Origin: Microbulbifer litoralis | GTDB taxonomy: Bacteria; Pseudomonadota; Gammaproteobacteria; Pseudomonadales; Cellvibrionaceae | Direction: 5' to 3' | DNA: 64,000 nt | NCBI RefSeq assembly: GCF_023634065.1 | Contig: NZ_JALKCV010000001.1 | Location: 744,001 to 808,000 of the forward strand | In this document: piece after piece, positions 34,662-42,714 of the stretch | Position numbering within the stretch: position 1 is the stretch's first letter | How the letters are laid out: every line of letters begins with the position of its first letter | Program-made: the position numbers and the translations under genes | The notes under the pieces: model-generated | What the model saw: only the letters and a program-made list of their open reading frames with translations | The model's database searches: none | Told to the model about the DNA's origin: nothing

Positions 34662-36518
34662 TCAGGCCACCATCGCGCCGAGCCGGGCGGTAAACCAGTT
34701 ATTCCCGGTGCCCGTCACCAGCAGCTGCCGTCGCGCCCGTGTCATGCCCACGTAGAGCAGGCGGGTTTCGCGCTGCAGCTTCTCTTCGTCGTCTTTCAGC
34801 CCACCGAGGCCACAGAGAATAACGGTGTCGAATTCGAGCCCCTTGCTGCTCTGGCGGCTGAGCAGCACCACCTTTTCCTCAGCGGCATCGTAGGCCCGCT
34901 TCTCCTCCCCCGTCTGCAGGCAGGCACAGGGAATGCCGGCATTCTCGAGCGCCTTCTGGTACTGGCGGCCCTGGCTGTTGAAGGCATAGACCACCGCGAT
35001 GCCGTTTAGCGCGTGCCCATCCTGCCGCCACTTGGCGATGCAGCGGACAATAAAGTGCCCTTCTTCGCCAGCAGATTCGAATTGCCGGAAAACCGGCGGC
35101 GGGCCATTGGCGCCCGCCACTTCCGGTGCAATCAGCGGCACATGGTCTTCGTCGGCATCCTGCTCGCGCAGGAAGTCGCTGGCAAACTCGTAAGCGAAGG
35201 TGAGTATCTCGCGGGTGTTGCGGTAGTTGAGCTTGAGGATGGTGGTGCGCCCGCGGGCCCGGATACCAGCGCTGGACAGCGGAAACCTGAGCGAGCCCTT
35301 GTCGTAGATGGACTGGGCGTCGTCGTAGAGCAGCAGCAGGGAATCGCTGTCCGGATCGATCATCTGCACCACCAGCCTGAGCCAGTCCCGCTCGAAGTCG
35401 TGCCCCTCGTCGATCATCACGGCGCCGTACTGGGCGCGGGGAATCAGGCCCCGCTCCGCCGCGCGGACAACGCTCCGCACCTGGCGCTCGAAGGCCGGCT
35501 CCGGGCCGCCGAGCAGATCGACGTTGTAGGTGTTCAACTGCCGGCCGCACCAGTCGTGAAAGTGGTGCACCTGCACACTGTCGGCAATGCCTTTTTCGGC
35601 GATAAAACTGCGCAGCCGCGCGGCCAGGGTGATATTGAAGCACAGCACCAGGATCGGTTTGCGCACTGCCCGCGCCAGGTGCACACAGCGGTAGCCGAGA
35701 ATCAGCGTCTTGCCGGAACCGGCCACACCGTGGATCACCCGGTGACCGTCGCCCATGCTCTTGGCCAGTTGCTCCTGGTGCAGGTCCATAACCCGCACAA
35801 TATCGGGAATCGTCTCCGCAGCGGGCGGCTGCGCCTCTGCTTGCACTTCTTCGTCAGCGGCAAAGAAGTCCTGCTGCCGGTGGTTGATACGGACTTCCGG
35901 AAACAGCTGCCAGCGGATACGGTCGATCTGTGGCAGGCTCAGCTTTTCGCCGAAGCTGTATTCGAACATGCCCCACAGGTGCGCCTGGAAGGTTTCCGGG
36001 TCCGCCGTTGCGGTCATCTCGTCCTTACACAGGAGCCGATGGCCGGGCAGCAACCGCTCCCGCTCGACTTCCGGGACGGCCGCGTTCCACTGCTTGCGGG
36101 TGATATTGGTAAACACCACGCCGTAGCCGTAGGGAAACTGCAGGCGCCCGCGGTAGCGCCCCTCCGGCTGGACCAGTTGTGGATCGCGCTTGAGCTGGTC
36201 GACCGCCGCGTGGGCGTACTGGCGCGCCTGCTCCAGCGGATTGCTGACGGTTTTGCGCCCACTGGCGGTTTCCAGCTCGACGCTGTCCGGGGTCATGCTT
36301 TTGACGGTGTCGAGCTTCCAGTCCTTCACTTCCAGAAACAGCAGGCCGCGGCCGGGATGCAGCAGGATAAAATCCGGATAGCGGCGCCGGCTGCCGACGG
36401 GCGTATCGAACCAGACGGTATAGTCGTCCTCCAGCAGGCTTTCCAGGCGCTGGCCCAGGCGGCGCTCGCCGGTGGTCATCCTGCGGATGGTACTGAGGGT
36501 GGGTATGATCTTTGCCAT
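34662..36518 (-). CDS. NERD-domain UvrD-like helicase
   Basis: A 618-residue protein joining an N-terminal NERD nuclease-related domain (about residues 15-130: GERRLGQRLESLLEDDYTVW; PDFILLHPGRGLLFLEVKDW, with the D..ExK nuclease-like residues) to a superfamily 1 helicase. Helicase motifs are HRVIHGVAGSGKTLIL (I), GAVMIDEGHDFERDWL (II), LLLLYDDAQSIY (III), LKLNYRNTREI (IV), SSKGLEFDTVILCGLG (V) and LLYVGMTRARRQLLV (VI). It probably acts in DNA repair or processing. It is divergent from the DnaT-like gene. Confidence 0.92.
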   Translation of the reverse strand: MAKIIPTLSTIRRMTTGERRLGQRLESLLEDDYTVWFDTPVGSRRRYPDFILLHPGRGLLFLEVKDWKLDTVKSMTPDSVELETASGRKTVSNPLEQARQYAHAAVDQLKRDPQLVQPEGRYRGRLQFPYGYGVVFTNITRKQWNAAVPEVERERLLPGHRLLCKDEMTATADPETFQAHLWGMFEYSFGEKLSLPQIDRIRWQLFPEVRINHRQQDFFAADEEVQAEAQPPAAETIPDIVRVMDLHQEQLAKSMGDGHRVIHGVAGSGKTLILGYRCVHLARAVRKPILVLCFNITLAARLRSFIAEKGIADSVQVHHFHDWCGRQLNTYNVDLLGGPEPAFERQVRSVVRAAERGLIPRAQYGAVMIDEGHDFERDWLRLVVQMIDPDSDSLLLLYDDAQSIYDKGSLRFPLSSAGIRARGRTTILKLNYRNTREILTFAYEFASDFLREQDADEDHVPLIAPEVAGANGPPPVFRQFESAGEEGHFIVRCIAKWRQDGHALNGIAVVYAFNSQGRQYQKALENAGIPCACLQTGEEKRAYDAAEEKVVLLSRQSSKGLEFDTVILCGLGGLKDDEEKLQRETRLLYVGMTRARRQLLVTGTGNNWFTARLGAMVA

Positions 36519-36686
36519 TGCGCCTGTTCCACTGGCTTGCGGCGGTTGTTGTGACGGCCTTCCGGCGTCGACTGGCCATCCACTTTAATCCCGGCTGCCG
36601 AATCCCTCAAGGCGAGGGGCCCCATCCACCATTCCTCATTCCTCAGCCTCCATTCCCCAGCCCCCAAGAGTGTTATCATCCCCGCC

Positions 36687-38030
36687 ATGAAACACCCCCT
36701 GCTCCCGGAAAGACCCCTGTGCCTCTCCCCCACTCTGGCCGCCACCCTCGGCCTGGAGGAGGCGGTGTTGCTGACCGTGCTGGGGGAGCTGATGCCATTC
36801 CTGCCGGTAGAACCCCACCCGGGGCGCGACTGGTACACGGCCGAGGGCGAGCAATTGCAGCAGTCGCTGCCCTTCTGGGAGCCGGCGGATATCCAGCGCG
36901 TGGCCACCAGCCTGCGCAACCAGGGCGCGCTACTGCTGGGCGCGGCGCCCTACGGCAGCAGTTCCGTGCTCAAGTTCGCCCTGCCCGGCGAGCACACCCG
37001 CCCGGCGACGCCGGCGGCCCCGCAACAGCGGGGCTACCAACCGCCCGCCCAGGTCCCGGCGGCGCGCAGCGCCAACACCATTTCCCCCGGTTGGCACCCG
37101 GACGCCGAGACCATGGCCCGTATCGCCCAGTTGGGCGTGCCGGAGCACTTCGTGCGCGAACAGCTGCCGGAGTTCGTGACCTACTGGCGCGAGCGCGGCG
37201 AATCCCGCCACTCCTTCGGTTCCCTGTTCCTGAAACAGGTCAAGAGCCGCTGGGAGGCCTATCGCGCCACCGCGCAGCGCAAACAGCCACTGCCGCCCGA
37301 CTGGCGCCCGGGCGGCGAGACCCTGAGCAAACTGGCGGACGAGGGCGTGCCCAGCACCTTCGTGCAGCGCGGCCTGCAGCGCTTCGTCGACTACCACCAC
37401 TCCAGCGGCAAGCTGTCCATCTCCTGGGACCTGGAGTTCAACGACTGGATCATGGAGGACTGGGAAAAGCAGGACACGCCGTTTATCGAGAAGCGCAAGC
37501 CCACCGCCATGACCCGCGACTGGCAGCCCAGCGAGCACACCTGGGAACAGCTGCGGCGCCTGGCAATCAATCCCAACTTCGCCGCCGAGGTGCTGCCGGA
37601 ATTCATCTACAAGTGGCTGGAGCGCGGCGGCCACAGCGCCCGCTGGGGCGAGCTGTTTATCGACTACGCGCGCGAGGAGTGGGCCTACTACTGCCAGGGC
37701 ATCGAGAAGAACCCGGTGGCCAAACCCATCTCGCGCCACTGGCAGCCGGGTAGCGACTGCTTGAGTCACCTGGTCAACCAGTGTGAAATAGAGCGCGACT
37801 TCGCACTCTCGCTGGTGCCCGAATTCATCATCTACTGGCGCGGCCAGAACGCCGCGCGCAAAAGCTGGGACGCCGTCTTCGTGCGTCACGCACGCCACCA
37901 GTGGGCGGCGCGTAACAAGCTGGCGATAGGACAATCCAATGGCACACAACAATCCGACAACCAACGTCACGACAACCAGAGGACAAGAGACAGATCCGTC
38001 CTCGACATCGTCACGGACACAGACTGGTAG
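36687..38030 (+). CDS. protein with four tandem DnaT-like domains
   Basis: A 447-residue protein. Residues 1-100 look like a winged-helix replication domain (LGLEEAVLLTVLGELMPFL; DIQRVATSLRNQGALLL). After a Pro/Ala linker come four copies of a DnaT-like ssDNA-binding module at about residues 133-190, 204-260, 277-335 and 349-407. Each has the pattern W-x-P, a helix, then F-x-x-YW or similar, and a closing W. E. coli DnaT carries one such domain and helps load DnaB during replication restart. The last 30 residues are polar and lie in the 92-base overlap with the next gene. It probably forms a primosome loader with that gene. Confidence 0.85.
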   Translation: MKHPLLPERPLCLSPTLAATLGLEEAVLLTVLGELMPFLPVEPHPGRDWYTAEGEQLQQSLPFWEPADIQRVATSLRNQGALLLGAAPYGSSSVLKFALPGEHTRPATPAAPQQRGYQPPAQVPAARSANTISPGWHPDAETMARIAQLGVPEHFVREQLPEFVTYWRERGESRHSFGSLFLKQVKSRWEAYRATAQRKQPLPPDWRPGGETLSKLADEGVPSTFVQRGLQRFVDYHHSSGKLSISWDLEFNDWIMEDWEKQDTPFIEKRKPTAMTRDWQPSEHTWEQLRRLAINPNFAAEVLPEFIYKWLERGGHSARWGELFIDYAREEWAYYCQGIEKNPVAKPISRHWQPGSDCLSHLVNQCEIERDFALSLVPEFIIYWRGQNAARKSWDAVFVRHARHQWAARNKLAIGQSNGTQQSDNQRHDNQRTRDRSVLDIVTDTDW

Positions 38031-38607
38031 CGGCGGTGCCGGCGAGCAGCTCAACGAAAAGAAGCGCGCGCTCAACGAAGTGTTCGGCCTGCTCAAGCTC
38101 AGCTACCACAACCAGTTCAACGCCGCCTTCCCGGACACCGAGACACTGAACCACGCCAAGCGCCTGTGGCTGGAATCCCTGGAGGCCTTCTCACCGGCGG
38201 AAATCGTCGCCGGTGCCAAGCGCGCCATCCGCCAGAGCGAATACCTGCCCACGGTGCACAAGATGCTGACGCTGTGCGCCGCCGGTGACAACGGCCTGCC
38301 GGACGCCCGCGCCGCCTACCGCGAGGCCTGCAACGCCCCCAGCCCCAAGGCCAATTTCAACTGGAGCCACCCGGCGGTCTACCACGCCGGGCGCGAATCC
38401 AACTGGTTCTTCCTGGCGAACAACCCGGAATCGGTGGCCTACCCGGTATTTGCCGAGCACTACCGCAAAATCTGCGCGCGGGTACTGGAAGGGGACAAGC
38501 TTACGCCGCCGGAACAACTGCAGCTGGAGGAAAAACCCGGCGAACCGCTGTCGAAGTCCGAAAATGCGAAGAAGATGGCAGCGCTGCGGGCGGAACTCGA
38601 TATTTGA
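37939..38607 (+). CDS. replication protein P-like (DnaB-loader type)
   Basis: A 222-residue protein resembling phage lambda replication protein P-like helicase loaders (ALNEVFGLLKLSYHNQFNAAFPD; AKRLWLESLEAFSPAEIVAGAKRAIRQSEYLPTVHKML in part; YREACNAPSP). The first ~35 residues are Thr/Ser-rich and disordered-looking. The gene overlaps the upstream DnaT-like gene by 92 bases in another frame, and the ATG has AGGA upstream. Genes of this kind occur in chromosomes of related bacteria, where they may replace DnaC. There are no other phage genes nearby. Confidence 0.8.
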   Translation: MAHNNPTTNVTTTRGQETDPSSTSSRTQTGSGGAGEQLNEKKRALNEVFGLLKLSYHNQFNAAFPDTETLNHAKRLWLESLEAFSPAEIVAGAKRAIRQSEYLPTVHKMLTLCAAGDNGLPDARAAYREACNAPSPKANFNWSHPAVYHAGRESNWFFLANNPESVAYPVFAEHYRKICARVLEGDKLTPPEQLQLEEKPGEPLSKSENAKKMAALRAELDI

Positions 38608-38717
38608 CAGGCGGCCGTTGGTCGCGAGCGCACTTTACAGTAACCTCTAGTACTCGCGGCCGACGGTCGCTGCCACAAAAGTGGAAAAGAATAATTTACA
38701 ACCCAGCAGGTGACGCC

Positions 38718-39500
38718 ATGACCAGGCCATGCTTTCTGCTAGCGGTACCCTTTCTCACTGTCTGCGTCAGTGCCCAGGCAGACTTCTATTCCCATCGTTA
38801 TGCGGGAGTCAGTTTCAGCAACGAAAACCTGGACGGACTCTGCGATAGCGGCAGATCGACGGTTCAGGGTTTCAATTCCAACGGCCAGACAGCAATTTTC
38901 GACCGCTGTACGGAAACCGGAAAGGGCTGGAAAATCTACGGCGGCTGGCGCTGGACACCTCATCTCGCCGTGGAAGCCAGCTTCCAAAAGCTGGCACAGG
39001 GTAGCATCACCTATGACAGAACCGATGTGCAGATGCCTCCACCTCCGGTCTTCCTTGTCCCCGGACAACGGGCTCCTACCGGTTTCTTTCCCGAGTGGCG
39101 CGAACGGGATGACATAGACACCGCCCTGGGCAATATATTTGTTGTCACACACTGGCCCATTGCCGAGGGCTTCAGTGTGTTCGCCAAACTGGGCGGCGGC
39201 GGCTGGAATTCCCGTCTCAAACGGCGAATCAGTGGCATACAGGTTTTCGCGATACCGCTTGAACCGGAAGAGGGACAGGAGGAAATCGAATTTGAATTCG
39301 AGGAAGGGCCGTCGTCCGGTACACTGGAAGAAACACGCAACGGTTTCCACTGGAGTTACGGCGCCGGAATCAGCTACCGCCACCGCAATAGCTGGACCAT
39401 TCGCGCCGAGTGGGAGAGCTTCAGCGACGTAGGCAGCGATGACTTTTTCACCGCTGTCGACGTGGAGAGCGCATCCCTGGGCTGGAGCATGCACTTCTAG
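38718..39500 (+). CDS. outer-membrane beta-barrel protein
   Basis: A 260-residue exported protein with a signal peptide (MTRPCFLLAVPFLTVCVSAQA-DF) and an OmpA-like/OmpW-like eight-strand barrel pattern (YAGVSFSNENLDGL; KIYGGWRWTPHLAVEASFQKL in part; FSVFAKLGGGGW; YGAGISYRHRNSWTIRAEWE), ending in an aromatic residue (SLGWSMHF*). A ribosome site AGGTGA precedes the ATG. Loops are acidic (EPEEGQEEIEFEFEEG). Base composition is somewhat lower in GC than its neighbours. An imperfect hairpin lies upstream at about 38609-38678 after the P-like gene. The function is unknown beyond being a surface barrel. Confidence 0.8.
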   Translation: MTRPCFLLAVPFLTVCVSAQADFYSHRYAGVSFSNENLDGLCDSGRSTVQGFNSNGQTAIFDRCTETGKGWKIYGGWRWTPHLAVEASFQKLAQGSITYDRTDVQMPPPPVFLVPGQRAPTGFFPEWRERDDIDTALGNIFVVTHWPIAEGFSVFAKLGGGGWNSRLKRRISGIQVFAIPLEPEEGQEEIEFEFEEGPSSGTLEETRNGFHWSYGAGISYRHRNSWTIRAEWESFSDVGSDDFFTAVDVESASLGWSMHF

Positions 39501-39596
39501 GCGGCCGCGCCGCGTTTCAGCAAAGATACACGGCGCCGTTCAGCTGGTACTCCTCCCGCGCCTTCATCCTACTCCGCTAAACGTTCGCCCGGCCGA

Positions 39597-39815
39597 TTAC
39601 TTATCGGCTTGAGTTTCTTCGGGATTTCCGTCCTTCTCCTCGATTTCCGTCACCACCTTCTGCACCAGCTTCACCCGGCCGGATTTCACCAGTGCGTCGC
39701 GCAATACATACTCGATCTGTGCGTTGACGCTGCGCAGGTCGTCGTCGGCCCAGCGTTGCATCGCCACCAGGACCTGTTCGTTGATTCTCAGTGGGAAAGC
39801 TTTCTTTTTTGCCAT
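39597..39815 (-). CDS. Arc-type ribbon-helix-helix DNA-binding protein
   Basis: A 72-residue protein with an Arc/MetJ-type ribbon-helix-helix fold: the strand [13 protein letters not shown], helix [10 protein letters not shown], then [19 protein letters not shown]. The tail is acidic and variable. Such dimers bind short tandem DNA sites. It is the second gene after an SPFH protein gene, 15 bases downstream and in the same direction, and two tandem 11-bp repeats in front of that operon are candidate binding sites. Its pairing with SPFH genes is common in gammaproteobacteria. Confidence 0.9.
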   Translation of the reverse strand: MAKKKAFPLRINEQVLVAMQRWADDDLRSVNAQIEYVLRDALVKSGRVKLVQKVVTEIEEKDGNPEETQADK

Positions 39816-39830
39816 AACGACACGGGCCGA

Positions 39831-40697
39831 TCAGTACAGGCTGCCGGCGTTCACCACCGGCTGCGCCTGCTGCTCGCCGCAGATGACGACCATCAGGTTG
39901 TTGACCATATTCGCCTTGCGCTCCTCATCCAGTTCCAGTTCGTGGGATTCCGCCAGCGTGGCAATGGCATCGGTCACCATTTCCACCGCGCCCTGCACGA
40001 TCAGCCGGCGCGCCGCCAGTACGGCACTGGCCTGTTGCTTGCGCAGCATTGCCTGGGCGATTTCCGGCGCGTAGGCGAGATGGCTGATACGCGCCTCTAT
40101 CACCTCGATGCCGGCCCGCCCGAGGCGCTCCTGCACCTGGCTTTTGATTTTCTCCGCAACACTGAGCGGGTCGCCGCGCAACGACAGGATTCCCTCGGCG
40201 TGGTTGTCGTAGGGGTATTCATTGGCCACGTTGCGCAGCGCCGCCTCGCTCTGGATGGTGACGAAGCTCTCGTAGTCGTCCACTTCGAAGTGCGCTTCCG
40301 CCGAGTCCACCACTTTCCACACCACCACCGCGGCAATCTCGATGGGATTGCCGTTGGCATCGTTGACCTTGAGCTTGCCGCTCTCGAAGTTGCGCACCCG
40401 CAGGGAAATGGGCGTGCGTTTGAACACGAAGGGGTTGGCCCAGCGCAGGCCAGTGCTGTGTTCGGTCCCCACATACTTGCCGAACAGCTGCAGTATCTTG
40501 CCCTGGTTGGGCGCCACCATGAACAGGCCGTGCCAGCAGAAACCCACCGCCGCCGCGGCCAGTATCCACAGTGCCACTGCGGGATTCTCCGCCAGCCCCG
40601 CCCGTACGGCCAGGCCGATGGTGGCCAGCTGCAACAGTGCCAGCGCGGCGACCATACCGTAGCCGTTGACGGTAAAGGCCCTTTTCTCTGTGATCAT
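39831..40697 (-). CDS. SPFH/Band 7 (stomatin-like) membrane protein
   Basis: A 288-residue membrane protein with two N-terminal hydrophobic helices ([41 protein letters not shown], residues about 12-62) followed by an SPFH domain ([43 protein letters not shown] in part; [19 protein letters not shown]). SPFH proteins oligomerise in membrane microdomains and often work with proteases. No NfeD partner is present. It leads a two-gene operon with an RHH regulator. Confidence 0.92.
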   Translation of the reverse strand: MITEKRAFTVNGYGMVAALALLQLATIGLAVRAGLAENPAVALWILAAAAVGFCWHGLFMVAPNQGKILQLFGKYVGTEHSTGLRWANPFVFKRTPISLRVRNFESGKLKVNDANGNPIEIAAVVVWKVVDSAEAHFEVDDYESFVTIQSEAALRNVANEYPYDNHAEGILSLRGDPLSVAEKIKSQVQERLGRAGIEVIEARISHLAYAPEIAQAMLRKQQASAVLAARRLIVQGAVEMVTDAIATLAESHELELDEERKANMVNNLMVVICGEQQAQPVVNAGSLY

Positions 40698-40708
40698 GCG
40701 GAACTCCT

Positions 40709-40730
40709 TTTTGATGTCATTTTGATATCA
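40709..40730 (-). promoter_or_regulatory. tandem 11-bp repeats before SPFH-RHH operon
   Basis: Two head-to-tail copies, TTTTGATGTCA (40709-40719) and TTTTGATATCA (40720-40730), differ at one base and end about 12 bases before the SPFH start codon. Spacing of one helical turn is what ribbon-helix-helix dimers favour, so the RHH protein of the operon may bind here. Confidence 0.6.
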
Positions 40731-40815
40731 CATTAACACACAGCTACAGGAACACCAACGGCGACGGATATTTGTCGCCGCGGGAAAGGGCAGGGAGAGT
40801 GTGGTGGGGAGATGG

Positions 40816-41742
40816 TTAGTTGAGCTGCAGGCGCCGCAGCTTGAAGCGCCGCGCCAGGATCCAGTCCACGATCCGCCGCGGCAGCCAGCGGGCCATCCAC
40901 GGCATCAGGCCGCTCTTGTTGCCCAGGCGCACGACCGAAGGCGGACGTTTGCGCAGCAGTTCCTTTGCCAGCCTGCGCGCCATGGTGCTGGCCAGTGTGG
41001 CGTTCTGCTGCGATTCCTGGGCCCGCGCGCGCACCATCTCCTCCTGGCGTTTGTACCAGGAGTCAGGGGCCAGCAGGCCGCGCAGGGAGGTCTCTGCGTG
41101 GCGGCCGAACTCCGACGCCACGGCGCCGGGCTGTACCGTCATCACGCGGATGCCGAAGGGTTTCAATTCCAGGCGCAGCACATCGGAAAGGGCGTGCAGG
41201 GCCGCCTTGGAGGCGCAGTAGGCGCCGGAGAAGGGCGTCGGCAGCACCCCGGAGACAGAGCCGATATTGCAGATCAGGCCGCGGCGCTCGGATTTCATCA
41301 GCGGCGCACAGGCGCGGGCCAGCGCCATGGGCGCGAACACATTGGTCCGGAACTGGTTCTCCAGCGCGCGGGTATCCAGTTCCAGCAGCGGGCCCATCTG
41401 GCCATAACCGGCGTTGTTGATCAGGATATCCAGGCGGCCGTAGGCGGCTTTCAATGCGTGTACCACACGGTTGATATCCGCCTGGGAATTGACATCCAGC
41501 GACTCGGTGGCGATACCCAGGTCCGCCAGCTCCTGCAGGCTCTCGGGGCGCCGCGCCGTGGCGATGACGATGGTACCGCGGCGGTGCAGGGCCAGCGCCA
41601 GCTCGCGGCCGATGCCGGAGGAGCAACCGGTGACCAGCGCCACCCGGTCCGGCACGACATAGCCGCGGCCTATCTGCGCCAGGCTCTCGGCGGCAAAGGT
41701 ATGGTCGGAAGGGCGGAACCTCGATGCCGGCGTCTTGCTCAC
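40816..41742 (-). CDS. short-chain dehydrogenase/reductase
   Basis: A 308-residue classical-type SDR using NAD(P)H. The Rossmann glycine motif is TGCSSGIGRE, followed by ILINNAGYGQMG, the Ser of SVSGV, and the catalytic YCASK. An N-terminal extension of about 35 residues and a C-terminal basic tail (RRIVDWILARRFKLRRLQLN) may attach to membranes. The GTG at 41742, with GGAG upstream, is chosen as the start, though a later GTG is possible. It is in tandem with a VOC-protein gene 8 bases away. The substrate is unknown. Confidence 0.87.
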   Translation of the reverse strand: MSKTPASRFRPSDHTFAAESLAQIGRGYVVPDRVALVTGCSSGIGRELALALHRRGTIVIATARRPESLQELADLGIATESLDVNSQADINRVVHALKAAYGRLDILINNAGYGQMGPLLELDTRALENQFRTNVFAPMALARACAPLMKSERRGLICNIGSVSGVLPTPFSGAYCASKAALHALSDVLRLELKPFGIRVMTVQPGAVASEFGRHAETSLRGLLAPDSWYKRQEEMVRARAQESQQNATLASTMARRLAKELLRKRPPSVVRLGNKSGLMPWMARWLPRRIVDWILARRFKLRRLQLN

Positions 41743-41750
41743 GGGAAGGT

Positions 41751-42122
41751 CTACTCCGCTTGAAAGTGGGGATTCTGTATCAGGCCGAAAATATTGCCGT
41801 AGGGATCGAGGAAAGTCGCCATCAGGATGCCCTCCCCCACATCGACGGTCTCGCTGTGCTGGCGCGCACCCAGAGCGTTGAGGCGCTCCACCTGCGCGGC
41901 GATATCCTCGACGCCCCAATAGGCCACCACGCCGTCGGCGCGGCTGGTGACACTGCGGGCGTCCGGGTCCAGCCCCAGCTCGAAGCCGCCGACATTGAAG
42001 CCGACATAGCATTCGGCGTCGAAATAGGGTTCCTGCTCCAGCAACCGCATGTACCAGGCTTTCGCCTCGGCGATATCGGTAACACCGTAGATGACGGTGC
42101 GCAGGCCGAGAAACTGACTCAT
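41751..42122 (-). CDS. VOC-family (glyoxalase-like) protein
   Basis: A 123-residue single-module pair protein of the vicinal oxygen chelate superfamily: LGLRTVIYGVTDIAEAKAWYMRLL at the start, GFELGLDPDA in the middle and FLDPYGNIFGLIQNP at the end. The E/H metal positions of glyoxalase I are not all clear, so it may be a lyase, dioxygenase or binding protein. It is upstream of and close to the SDR gene on the same strand, which suggests co-transcription. Confidence 0.85.
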   Translation of the reverse strand: MSQFLGLRTVIYGVTDIAEAKAWYMRLLEQEPYFDAECYVGFNVGGFELGLDPDARSVTSRADGVVAYWGVEDIAAQVERLNALGARQHSETVDVGEGILMATFLDPYGNIFGLIQNPHFQAE

Positions 42123-42152
42123 TCCGGGACTCCCGCTTATTGTGTGTTGTTT

Positions 42153-42233
42153 CTGTAGAGGCCTTTTTGCAGGCGAATACTGCCGATGTTCTTGCCGACG
42201 CCGGTTTATTCGCCTGCGGGCAAGCTCCTACAG
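42153..42233. repeat. inverted REP pair (BIME-like)
   Basis: Two 27-base arms, 42153-42179 and 42207-42233, are inverted copies matching at 20 of 27 positions. Each holds GCAGGCGAATA and a GTAG end. The same family (GTAGGAGC..GCAGGCGAAT) forms the element at 63747-63915. Confidence 0.8.
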
Positions 42234-42262
42234 CGGGCTTTGTTCACTGCGAGGGGCCGCAT

Positions 42263-42631
42263 TTACTGCAGCTCCTGCTCCAGTTGCTCGAGCAGGTCCA
42301 GCGGTTCCAGCTCCACCCCTTCCAGTTCGCCGTTCCAGTTGATGCCCACCAGTATCACATCCTCGTGCATACCGGTAAGCCAGTCGTCCATAAATTCTTC
42401 CAGGTCGATGGCCACCACCCGGTAGTCCGCCCAATCGCCGTCGGTGTGGATCTCGGCGAATTCGCGCCGGGACCAGAAGGGCATCACCTCCGTCTGCGGG
42501 TACTTTTCCGACTCGCAGAGGGCGAAGCCCTCGTCCCCTTCCAGCGCCCAGACACAGCCCTGGCCGGCGCTCTCGGGCAGAAAGCGGGCGCAGTTGTCTT
42601 CGAAATCGTTACTCAGGGGCTCACTGGACAT
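42263..42631 (-). CDS. DUF2750 domain protein
   Basis: A 122-residue cytoplasmic acidic protein matching the DUF2750 pattern: CVWALEGDEGFALCESEKYPQTEVMPFWSRREFAEIH (in part), YRVVAIDLEEFMDDWLTGM and VILVGINWNGELEGVELEP. No enzymatic motif is visible. The family is widespread and of unknown function. It stands between a REP pair and rlmD. Confidence 0.8.
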   Translation of the reverse strand: MSSEPLSNDFEDNCARFLPESAGQGCVWALEGDEGFALCESEKYPQTEVMPFWSRREFAEIHTDGDWADYRVVAIDLEEFMDDWLTGMHEDVILVGINWNGELEGVELEPLDLLEQLEQELQ

Positions 42632-42714
42632 GGATCGGGACCTCGGGAATTTGAACGCAGTTTACGCCAGATTCCGGGGCACACCAATGACAGGGCGCCG
42701 ACGCGCGCCGCATG

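Noticed and set aside
36687-38607. prophage replication module
   Set aside because: The P-like gene recalls phage lambda P, but there is no integrase, repressor, structural or lysis gene nearby and the flanks are chromosomal housekeeping genes.
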